Below, in pieces: positions 14,101 through 23,662 of a stretch of DNA of 64,000 bases. The number at the start of each line of letters is the position of its first letter. Positions within the stretch are counted from its first letter, which is position 1. A model generated the notes under the pieces. It was not told the origin of the DNA. It saw nothing but the letters and a program-made list of their open reading frames with translations, and did no database searches. The DNA is from Tubulanus polymorphus (lineage: Eukaryota > Nemertea > Palaeonemertea > Tubulaniformes > Tubulanidae): assembly GCF_964204645.1 (NCBI RefSeq), contig NC_134028.1:7605001-7669000 (forward strand), in the 5' to 3' direction. The position numbers and the translations under genes were made by a program.

Positions 14101-16835
14101 CCCTTTCACTCCTTTCCTCGATGTCTTTCGCTCTATCACTATTTCCAGGAGTACTGCCACTTCGGCTTCCGTGTCTATCACTTCTACGTCTAGATGATGG
14201 AGTAGACCCTCTTTCATTTGACCTTTCATGTTTTTGACAATCTAAACCTCTCCTTTCCTTCTCTTCCACAATCAGTTTAACTCTATCACTACTTCTAGGA
14301 GTACTGCCACCTCGGCTTCCGTGTCTATCACTTCTACATCTAGGCCTATCAGATCTTTCATCTGAATATCTCCTTCGCCGCTGGATCTCATCTCTTTCTT
14401 TTCTCATCTCTTTTCTACCACTGGGACGGTCACCTGAATGCCTGCGCTGTGGAGCATTTTCTCGATCCCTTTCTTCCCTAGTTCTAGAAGTCTGCTTATC
14501 CAAACATTCCTTTCGCCTGTCTTCCCTTATATCAATCTTTCTACCGGATTTTTCTTCTGGTTCACATTTATGCTTTTCAGCATGTTTTTGCCTCCGTTCT
14601 CTAGTACTAGAATGTCTTCTTGGCTCATTAACACATTTTTCTTCTCTTTTTCGGTCACTTTCATGTTTCCTTGGCTTAATCTCATCTGTTTCCTGCCTAT
14701 GGCTTCCGGTTCTTCTATCTGTTCTTTTACTCATATCTCTTGTACCTGAATGTCTGCTGCCTTCACGGTTTCTAGGCTCACTTTGGCGACTACGAATCTC
14801 CTTTTCATTTGACGGTATACTTCTATCAATATCACCTCTCCTAGATTTGTGACTTTTTTCTTCCGGTGGATCTCTTCTCTGACTCTTATCAACATCATGT
14901 CTTCTTACACTTTCTTTATGATCTTTATGCTTCTTCTCTTTCCTATGATCACTTCTTTTTCTGTCAGGTCTCTCAGCACTGTGCTCCTTTCTTCCCCTTC
15001 TTCGATCACTTCTTTCATCCATATTTACTTCTTTGTCCTTTTTACTAAACTTATTATCACAGTCATCCTTGTTCATATGGACATAATCTTTAGACCTATT
15101 CAAATTCATTGTTTCAGTACATGGCTCACTTTTGGTTTCTGTTACACTTTTCTCGCAGCTCTCAAAATCATGACTGCTTAACTCATTACATTTTTCCTCC
15201 TTCGAGAAGTTCAATTCATGAACTGACGACCTACGTTTGCTCGGTGATTCGGGTATCAGTCTTTCTGCCGATTTTCGACCCATTTCATGCACCGAAGATC
15301 GCCTGTTGTGTACTTTTTTCACACGACAAATCAAAACATGCTCGGATACCGATTGATATTTAGTTACGTTCGAGGAGCTGATTGGTGTTGGTAACCTAAG
15401 ATCAAGTTCACCTTTACAATGTCTCAGCGGAATATCCATCAATACATTATCCAAATTTTTTGGAGTTTGAGCATCACTTTCTCCAGCGCAAATTTTTTCA
15501 TGTTCAGTTGATTCAAAACTTACATGGATGTCTTTACTTTTATTACAAGTTGCAATTTCAAAATGATTAACCTTACTTTCGCTTGCGCTCATAGAATCAC
15601 CTGAACAATGCAGACGATTAGCAATGGCTTTCGTTCCGTTACTTTCAAAGTTCACATCAGTTGTTTCCGTGACCACATTTTGCTGTTCAGGAGATTCACT
15701 TTCGCTGATATCGGGAGATTCAATTTCATCGACTGTTTTAATATTCTCACTACGCTCCAAATTCATACCGAATACTTCGTCCATCGACAAACTGTCTGAG
15801 TCATCTTTAGAAGTTGATGACCGGTCCGAACTGTTTGATGAAGATGAGGAATAATTCCAATCATCAGTTTGGGAGTTATCACCATCAGTTTGAGAGTCCT
15901 CACCACCAGCACGTTCCATCTCATCCACCGAAGAGTAAGAATCATAGTCCAACTCTGTGTCTGATGAATCCTTTCCCCTTTTCGTCTTAGAGTTCTCTTC
16001 AGATGTCGAAACCTCCATGCTCGACCTGCAACTTTTGTCCGAGCTCATGGATACATCTGCATCATCTATATTCACATTAGCGATGATACCCTGCAATAAA
16101 AACAAAGCCATCGATAAATCATAAGCAAAATTGAGATGAAGAGAAAAATTATTTGTTGGAGTCTCACCAGAAATGAAAATTCAATTAGGCCTATTGCGGT
16201 CAATGAGAACTTGAAAATTGTCAATGACTTATCTTACTATAGTCTGAATACCAGATGTTGTTACGGTTCCCGTTGTTTGAGGAACAACGACTTTTAGATA
16301 GTTACCTGATTGTTGGTGGTAGGCCTAAGCTTTTAAAATCGGATGGGCTTGTTTGTGAAAATACCCGATTGTGAATCTAAACCACAGACAGGTTACTGAT
16401 TAGGCCTACACAGCAGGCTAATCTTTCGCCAAACTGAAAGCTGATTGATTTTGATTAGTAAAAATATCTGAAGGTTACCTCAAGTTTTGCATGTTTGGAG
16501 GATGAGTCTCCATCAGTTTCGTCCACAATTGTATCATCTAAAGATGGAGGCATGCCTTCGACAACTGCTGACGATTCAGGTAAAACAGCTGTACTATCAA
16601 CTGCAGCAGTGTCGTCATCCTCTGTTTCCATCATTGCTTCATCGGAATAATTCTCATCATATTCCGCTTCAAATTCATCATCGCATACGTCATAATCCAA
16701 ACAAATATCGTCAGCAGCACCAGTTGTAGTGGTAGCTTCTTGTCTTCTCTTTCTCGGACTGGGCCCTACCACGGGTTTTCTGCCTCTTTCCCCACCTCCC
16801 ATCTTTAAATCATTCATTCTCGGGTTACTTGACAT
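11114..16835 (-). CDS. LSM11: U7 snRNP Sm-like protein LSm11 with a giant RS/RE-rich insertion
   Basis: Five exons: 16835-16479, 16090-12517, 12424-12288, 12170-12078 and 11683-11114, giving 1576 aa. LSm11 is the Sm-ring subunit specific to the U7 snRNP, which cleaves histone pre-mRNA 3' ends in the nucleus. The bipartite Sm fold is clear. NVLTRM ends exon 2, then come LQERLRVKVWTRG, LRGYCLGYIVAFDKYWNL and VDVDEIYVKPF (residues about 1304-1373), and the Sm2 strand RHVNQLFLRGDSVVSV closes the protein. The vertebrate protein is about 360 aa. Here exon 2 alone adds 1,191 residues (120-1310), acidic at first, then dense in RS, RE, RK and SR pairs, with six or seven tandem units of 48-51 aa at about 700-990. 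The first ATG in frame after the promoter is 16835. The reading frame stays open upstream to about 16880 but without an ATG. Splice phases join the big exon cleanly on both sides, so it is not a separate gene. Confidence 0.9.
13490..14340 (-). repeat. Coding tandem repeats inside LSM11
   Basis: Six full units and one partial unit of about 140-153 bp, starting near 14284, 14131, 13980, 13835, 13689 and 13550 in the plus direction. Each encodes RxERHGSRGGSTPRSSDRV, then a charged stretch (EERERxGLDGEKHERSNEKG) and a serine run. Unit lengths are all multiples of three and the frame is kept, so the array expanded under coding constraint. Confidence 0.85.
16300..16396. repeat. Short repeat, AGTTACCTG...CAGGTTACT family, copy 1
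   Basis: About 97 bp with imperfect inverted ends (AGTTACCTGATTGTTGG and CCACAGACAGGTTACT). The central word is AATCGGATGGGCTTG. Relatives lie at 23147-23215 and 23904-23997. It lies in intron 1 of LSM11. Confidence 0.5.
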
Positions 16836-17225
16836 CTTAAAAGGTGCTAAGACCGCCTCGATACTCGCTAGCTGCCACAAAGAATTCTATTTGCCAATAA
16901 TTTTGAGCTACGCGCCTTTCGAAAAATTTTCCATGGGCGCCGCCATCTTGATATGTCAGTGGCGGAACATTTCGAAGTGCTTAAGTTTCCTAGAAGAAAT
17001 TGGAGCATATTTTCCACGGCTGTAATCTAACAAAAAACATTTCCAACGGTTAAAACAGATAACTGCAACTGTAGAGACTGGTCTGCATGTGCCAATATTT
17101 AGAATGATTGTTTGATTGGACAATATAGCGCTGAGTGTAATTCAAAAGTTTGTTCCGTAACTCATTCATAGGCCTTGGATACATGACGCTATCGACTCCA
17201 CATTTTGACATTTCCTCGGCCAAAA
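16836..17225. promoter_or_regulatory. Bidirectional promoter between LSM11 and the CCDC166-like gene
   Basis: The two start codons point away from each other and are 390 bp apart. On the minus strand, 16938-16951 reads TCAAGATGGCGGCG, which matches the YY1 site consensus typical of TATA-less promoters just downstream of the start site. No TATA box is evident. Shared regulation of the two genes is an inference. Confidence 0.55.
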
Positions 17226-19741
17226 ATGCCTCCCAAAGGGAAGAAAAAGGGAAAGAAGGGCAAGAAAGGAAAAAAGGGTTCAGCTAAACCTGGTTCTACA
17301 GCACCGGGTACACCTGGAACACCAGCTGATGATATATTTCAGGATAAAGAAGAACTTTTGCAGAAAGAGTAAGTCTATTTCTAAAATCAATTCAATAGCA
17401 TTTTATTCTCTTGTAAGTCTTGCGTTCAAGTCAAGTTCAAGATACAAGTCTTCTACATGAAACAAACTAATTCATCAGAGAAAGTTAAAGTGTAATTATT
17501 TTGTGTAGGAGACTTATAAGTCTGAGTGAATATCTGTGATTGTTGGCCAACCCGATGGCGATGAATTCAAGATTTATATTAGAGAGCGATTTCAAAATGT
17601 TCTTATTTCAGGCTTGATCAGTTAACAGGTGATTTGGCATCTGTGAAGAACAAAGTCCAAGAACTGTATCCTTCTCATTCAAAAAAATCTAGCAGAAAAA
17701 TCGATCCTATAACTGGCATAATTTGTTTTGTTTTCCTTGAATAATTTTTTCCTGATTTAGTCGTCAAGAAAATGATTGGTTGCAACAAGAAGCGCATAAA
17801 ACTAGGATTGAAAGTGTGAGTTTACAACAAACTTCACCGCTTTGAATCTTTATGATCAATTGCGATGAAAATATCACTCTCAAATCATCGAAGTCAAATC
17901 ATCGAAAATGGGCTAATTGGTTATTCGGATTTATTTGTAGCATGAATATATGAGTTACATGGAGAAAAAAACTGCAAAACGACAAACAACAATTATATCC
18001 CTGAGTGACCAGAATCAGAAAGAAATCAACGACATATTAGCCGAGAAGAACGCAATGATCGATGAATTCGCTGACAAGAAACAAGGTACCAAGAATTACC
18101 ATTAATAAGACATTGTATCCGTGTCGTGGCGATAAGATAAAGGGAATTTCACAATAATAATGAAAAAATAGAGTCTGAAACTGTTTCCTTTCACCACTGT
18201 CACCACTAGGATTCGAACCCATGAACCCTGGATGACTGAGTGTATTGTTACGACATCTGATGGGTGCCGGGTACCCCATTAAACAGTATTAACTAATCAA
18301 ATTCCAACCCATTCGAATTGGTATATTTCCACTTTGCTGGTTTTGGTTGTCAAAATTTCACCATGAAATTCATAATACATTTTTGTTGTGTGTTTCAGAA
18401 CTTCAAAACCAGATTTTTGAAAAGGAAAATTTGCTCCGTAAAACAATTGACGAACTCGATGATTTACAAGAATATAAGGTAGGCCTAAATATTCCTATCA
18501 TATATTGCTGCCAATTATTATACCACAGTATATTCTGCTCTGCGTTCCTGCTTGAGATCATCTGATTTTGTCCTAAGTACAGAGCCATACCTAGAATTTG
18601 AATTTTGGGGGCTTAGATTCCTGAAAAAGGGCTGTTCTTTCGGACAATAGTAATTGCGAAAAGGACACTTTTCCAAAATTTCTGGCGGGCAATTGTTGCT
18701 ACCCCCTACAATGTGTAGCACTTTACAAATCGGACGATGATTATCTTTTAGTTCTTCTTTTTTCTACTTTTCGCGACAGAATTTACAAAAAGAACAAGTT
18801 GCTCGGATTAAAGATCTGGAGAAGGAAGTCATGTCGATGAGAGCGATTCATTCCGATACGATTCAACAGTTAAAGGCTAAATTCCTGAAAGAGAAACAAG
18901 AATTTCAGGTCGAATCTGAACAGAAAATTCAGCTGATGGCAAAGCAAGCTAATAAAGTATGTATGAAACCTTGAAGCTACATGTATTTCCTCGAGTTGCG
19001 TGGAGTAAGTTGAGCAGGTCCGTAGTCAGCCCCCTCATGTCTTTGAGGAAGGGTCAATTTTCCTGAAAGTGGAACTCTTTTTGAGGTACCCACGTAAATG
19101 TCACGTCCTGGGAGTACTCTCAGAGAAAAGTTTAGAAATTAGAAAAGATGCAAAGAGAAGCAATTTCTTTCACAACTTTTAGTATATTTGGGGTGGAAAT
19201 TTTGCTTCTTTTTCCAACAATTCGGCCTCAAGTCAAGAAAGTTTTGAAGCATGTGCATATTGTGAATGAAAATGAATGAAAAAGTGTTACAAATGAGTGA
19301 AAGTTTTGAAATCAAAACTCTTTCTTAAGGCCAGCATCCGGGTGGAACTTAGTCAATGAGCGGGTTCTGTACCCCTCCCCTAAATACAGGCCTGTTGAGG
19401 ATTAAAAAAAATTTTAAAAATCTGTTTTCTGTTTACAGGATGCGTTCTCTTGTTTGAACGACCACACGAATCGTATCAAATTAGAAAATCGTAAACTACG
19501 CCACGAACTGTTAAAACTGATACAACAAACGCGAGCGTTACACGAGCATCGACGTTACCTCGAGGACCAACACAAGCAGCTCGTACGCGAGCAGCAGTAC
19601 GCGCATGATTTACAGAAAATACGCTCGACTCGACAGCACAAAGTTCTGCACTCGTTCGGAATTATCGACGACGACGGGAATGAAATCTCGTCGGAGACGG
19701 CAGAAAGTCCGGCGATAACTCTCGAAACGCATCACAGTTGA
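17226..19741 (+). CDS. CCDC166: CCDC166-like coiled-coil protein (DUF4515 family)
   Basis: Seven exons: 17226-17368, 17612-17665, 17761-17815, 17941-18085, 18399-18478, 18780-18956 and 19439-19741, giving 318 aa in consistent phase. The N-terminus is lysine-rich (MPPKGKKKGKKGKKGKKG) and the remainder is almost wholly coiled coil. Landmarks shared with vertebrate CCDC166 are RQENDWLQQEA, a tyrosine-containing YMSYMEKK step, SLSDQNQKEINDI, LQKEQVARIKDLEKEVMSMR and the C-terminal ENRKLRHELLKLIQQTRALH. Cellular role is not well established for the family. Relatives with this lysine-rich start and coiled coil are often ciliary or basal-body proteins. The CCDC166 assignment rests on remembered similarity and could be a sister DUF4515 member. 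It faces LSM11 across a short shared promoter. Confidence 0.75.
18178..18290 (-). repeat. tRNA-derived SINE fragment
   Basis: Read on the minus strand, 18205-18225 contain a Pol III B box (GGGTTCGAATCCTAGTG) identical in its core to the tRNA-like unit at 44798-44872. The upstream A-box side is degraded. It lies in intron 4 of the CCDC166-like gene. Confidence 0.45.
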
Positions 19742-20130
19742 TTATAATTTTTCGTCTATACAGAAGTGAATTCTCGTCGTGTCAGCGAAGATGGCGACGG
19801 TTTCTTGAATACAACTGAAGGAATCGACCTCTTTTTAAAGAATTTTTCTAAAATCTGGGACTACCACACATTTTCATGTAGCAGTCAATTATTTCGCCGA
19901 ACCATAGGCAAATTGTGAAGTTGTGCAATGAAGTTGATCAGTTCAAACTGGTTTTTTACAGTCAGGATCTTCATCGCAGTCTCTTTCAACTGACTGAGAT
20001 ATTTTCGATCCATATGTGTCGGTCATATTGTTAGATGTTAAAAGGTTTTATGGAAATCAAATGATTAACTGGTTGCTATTAAACATTTTCTGCATATCTA
20101 GAATGCTGAATAGAAATTCCGTCCTGTATA
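19742..20130. other. 3' flank of the CCDC166-like gene
   Basis: Probable 3' UTR and flank. No exon recognised. Confidence 0.4.
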
Positions 20131-20188
20131 TTATATATATATATATATGTATGTATGTATGTATGTATATATATACATATACATATAC

Positions 20189-20243
<55 letters not shown>

Positions 20244-20254
20244 TATACATATAC

Positions 20255-20325
<71 letters not shown>
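20131..20325. repeat. Compound microsatellite
   Basis: About 195 bp that pass through (AT)n, (GTAT)n, ATACAT units, a run of about 14 near-identical CACATA units and then a pure (AT) run of about 75 bp. Apparent reading frames here are low-complexity artefacts. Confidence 0.95.
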
Positions 20326-20326
<1 letters not shown>

Positions 20327-20534
20327 ATTGTTTGATTTTTGTTGTAAAATTATTGTTATTTCCAATAAAGTCTTGCCTACAAGTATAGAGCTTCTTCTAC
20401 ACATATACACATATATTATTTTCGGTCCTTTCAAAAGTTCCTATCTATCTTGTAAAACATTTCCATCAACGGAGAGGTATTCTTGATTGAAACGTTTCGG
20501 TTTCCCCGGAGAGAACGTACTCAATATTTCCAAA

Positions 20535-20770
20535 TATTTGCAGTGGCGGTATCGTAGAAAAAATATCGACTTTTGAATCAGTTGACTGGATACGGAGCTT
20601 CGAAAAATGAGATATATCTTGGCGTTTACAACGAGCTTATAGGGTAATTCTGAAGGAATGTAAAGGATATTTGCAGTGGATCATTCGGGGAAAAGATCGG
20701 TTTATGGATCAGATGATCGGATATGGAGCTTCGAAAGAGGTTTACGGCAAGCTTATAAGGTAATTCTGAC
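20535..20770. repeat. Tandem duplication of a unit of about 100-130 bp
   Basis: Two diverged copies, 20535-20668 and 20669-20770. Each starts ATATTTGCAGTGG, carries GGATAyGGAGCTTCGAAA in the middle and ends AAGCTTATArGGTAATTCTG-like. No coding potential seen. It lies just 3' of the minus-strand PLA2 gene. Confidence 0.7.
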
Positions 20771-20907
20771 TGACTACTCCAAACTGTTATTTCCGCGTAT
20801 CACCCACCAATTAGAAACCATCAATCTTGAGCAAGAATTATGTCCAAAATGATTTAAAGACCAACAACTAGATTGGTGAAAACATGAATCTCCAATTCAA
20901 TCTAAAA

Positions 20908-22290
20908 TCATCCGAAAAGCACGTCCCAGGGGATATTATTCTTAAAGATATCCTTCCATTGGTTCAGTTTGTCCGGTGTAGCCAGCAGTTTTTGAATGGT
21001 TTTATCGAGAATCTGCGTCACTTTACTATTCGATTTGTGTTCGTCGTCGTATTTATGGTGATGTTGCCCGAAACATTTGGCAGCTTCCCTGTCGCATTCG
21101 CAAACGGTTCGCTCGCACAATTCAGTTTCTGGATCATTCGCTGAAAATGTGCATAATTTTCAAAATCAAGTCGGATTTTAAAATACCCAGAGAATAGTCA
21201 GTCAAATGATTACTATTATCGTAATATCCCGAGCCATATTTTGCTTTGAATATGCAGCTGGTACTTCAATTTGAATACTAGTTTCAAGATCTAGATAAGA
21301 CTTTATCAATTTGATAGGGATATTCATAATTTTATTCATAACACCCAACCCTTTATACTTTACACCACAATGGAAACTTACTGCAAGTGATATTTCCTTC
21401 GTTCGTCTCGTATTCATAATACGTCAAATAAGGCGCTTGTAAGTAGAAGAAAGTCTTGCATTCGTTTCTCCAAACTCGTCGATAACACAAATCATGAATC
21501 ATACAACACCTGATAAAACACAGTTAATCTCTTGATTATTTTACAGAAGTTCTATCAGTTTTGAATATTCCATGCACTCTATATAAAGTATTGCGTTTAT
21601 AATTAGAGGCAGTGTTGTTGTATCGATTATAGAATATAGTTGCAGACTACCTAATTCTGCCTCAAGAACATGTACGGTACTTTCTTGATTGAATGAACGA
21701 ACTAAAACATTCCAAGAAATTAACAAATCTGGCTTAAGTATCTGTGGTGGGTGAGGCTTTAACAATAAGTTCATTTAAAAAAGATTTCCCTCTAGCCCTG
21801 GAAGGGTTGTCCTGAATCTTTCGGGGACAATTAGGGTTTTTCGCCGGCAACTATCCCCCGCCGCTGGGGTTTCCCCCTGACAATTGTGAGTTGAGTTGAA
21901 TCTACGGGTAAGTGAATGAGAACGGACTATGCTGCAGCAGGCCAAGCCTAATACGCCACGAACCTGTCAATGTCATCAACTGGCGTACCATCTCCTCCTC
22001 GACCACACCATCCGCCGTAGTTATTAAAATGATGAGGCTCCCGTCCAGTTGTTATGCTTATCATATCGGCAAATTGTTCTAAGCGCCTTTTCACTAATGA
22101 TACACCACGTGCCTCTTCGAATAATATACATAATCATTATATCAATAAATAAAGCCTAAATACGAATAAATAAGTGATCATCGAAATTTTTGTTTTTGAA
22201 AACTTGAGATAGGACTCGCAAGTTACCTTGTATTGGAAACCCAACGATACATAAAACGCAAAAAGCAACTAGGTTCCCGGTGGTGGCCAT
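20908..22290 (-). CDS. Secreted phospholipase A2, gene A
   Basis: Four exons: 22290-22227 (signal peptide), 22114-21964, 21509-21382 and 21140-20908, giving 191 aa. sPLA2 hydrolyses the sn-2 ester of phospholipids with Ca2+. Visible features are a calcium loop ([13 protein letters not shown]), the catalytic CCMIHDLCY with His77 and Asp78, and the second catalytic Asp in CECD (residue 131). The usual YGCYCG cysteine is replaced by Gly/Trp (YGGWCG), while the second loop cysteine stays. After the CxCD helix there is a cysteine-free tail of about 40 residues (from about 150) that looks amphipathic and helical. Intron phases (1, 2, 1) are identical to those of the two paralogues at 29578 and 32645. 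It is likely extracellular. Digestive, venom-like or defensive roles cannot be told apart from sequence. Confidence 0.85.
21541..21960. other. Intron 2 of PLA2 gene A, repeat-derived content
   Basis: Positions 21790-21900 contain GC-rich words (CCCTGGAAGGGTTGTC, CCCCCGCCGCTGGGG) unlike the AT-rich surroundings and are probably an inserted repeat. No exon was found. Confidence 0.3.
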
Positions 22291-23662
22291 GACTGAACAA
22301 AGGTATCCACTGACTGAAAAGTGAAGAGAAAAATTAACTTAAACCTGGCGTAAATTCCACTGTTTTTCGAAAGTCTGTGTTTAAAGGCGCCCACTCACTC
22401 CGCGGTGTCTCCCTGGCCTGCATTTGAACAACTCTAACATATACTCTACCGCTGCAGTTCACCAGACGAAAAAGATAACACGACTAATTGATGACGTAGG
22501 CACATAAAATCAGATGGTAGCCAATTACCGGTATACATTTTAGCTGTTCAATTCACACGGTTCATTTGAAATTCTATCCCATCCATATTTGACGAGGATC
22601 CCATCCATATTCGTATATATTTGATGATAATACAGAGCCTAGAGCATGAGTTTCCATTTTCCACGTCTCCAGAACGAATCGGTCATTCCTGAGGATCTGG
22701 ATGGTCGCCGAATATGGCCATGGTCTGATGTGTGGTCAGCGGGGTGAGGAGAGATGGGTGTTGTTCAAAAACCTTTGAACTTGGACCAGAAAATATATTC
22801 GTCATAACTAATGTTTGTTATAACCAGTGAAATTATAAAAAAATGTCCTATTTAGGACGAAATTCTAGGGTTGCAATAACCGATTGTCATATTTTATTAG
22901 GTCGCTGTAGATAACGAGTTTCCTGAAGGCTTTCCGCCATTGATGGTGCTGATGGCTGTTTGTCTGGAGTTTTCAGCAACGTAAGTAAGCGAACACTCGC
23001 TCAATGTGCCCACGGTAAGGAGCGGGGTGGAGTTCCTGTACGTGGAAAACATGCTCATGAGCTCTGCCGATGGTTACACGCGTCACGACTGCCCGGGGTC
23101 CAATCTTAGCGCCAGTCGTCGGCGGAGGATACTGTGTCGCCTAGTTAGTTACCTAATCGTTGGTGGTAATTTATAATCGGATGGGCTTGACCGAGATGAC
23201 ACAGACAGGTTACTGACTATGTGCCGCCCGGCTATCGCGACAAGCCCCTTGGTTGGAAAACGGATGGATATTTCTATCTAGTGGATGGAGTTTCCGAAGG
23301 AATAGGCTCCAAAAATAGATTATATTATGTGACACAGAAATCAGAATTTGGAGTACGGAGTCCAAGTACCGGCTTTTAGCGATTTCAAGTCCAACAACCG
23401 GTTATTACTATCCACAAGTACCTCCGCGATAAACAAAATAACTAAATTTCATTTAAATAGTCTGCACCTCGAAAATATCCTAAATATTCATGTATTTTAC
23501 AATATGAGCTGTCTACTAGATTGTTGATTACATTTTCTAAAGTCGGAATGGCCATTTGTTTGTGAAAATATCCTATCTGTGAACCTAAAGACCACAGGTC
23601 AATGTACTTTGACTTCTTTGACTTTGTCTTTAGTACACACACACAACGACAGAAAACAAAAA
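22291..23662. other. Divergent spacer between PLA2 gene A and ZDHHC4
   Basis: Contains the promoter of PLA2 A on the left and of ZDHHC4 on the right. A copy of the AGTTACCTG repeat family is at 23147-23215, and a half-copy (GTTTGTGAAAATATCC...CCACAGGT) is at 23556-23600. No exon recognised. Confidence 0.4.

Noticed and set aside
13171..15363. Several plus-strand open frames opposite LSM11 exon 2
   Set aside because: They mirror the RS/RE-rich coding repeats (giving Ser/Phe/Leu-rich strings) and are antisense shadows.
16836..16880. Extension of LSM11 upstream to a Trp-Gln-Leu start
   Set aside because: The frame is open but has no ATG there. The first ATG is at 16835.
20016..20486. Long open frames of alternating Tyr/Thr, Tyr/Ile or His/Ile residues
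   Set aside because: They are translations of the (AT)n and (ACATAC)n microsatellite and have no splice or start context.
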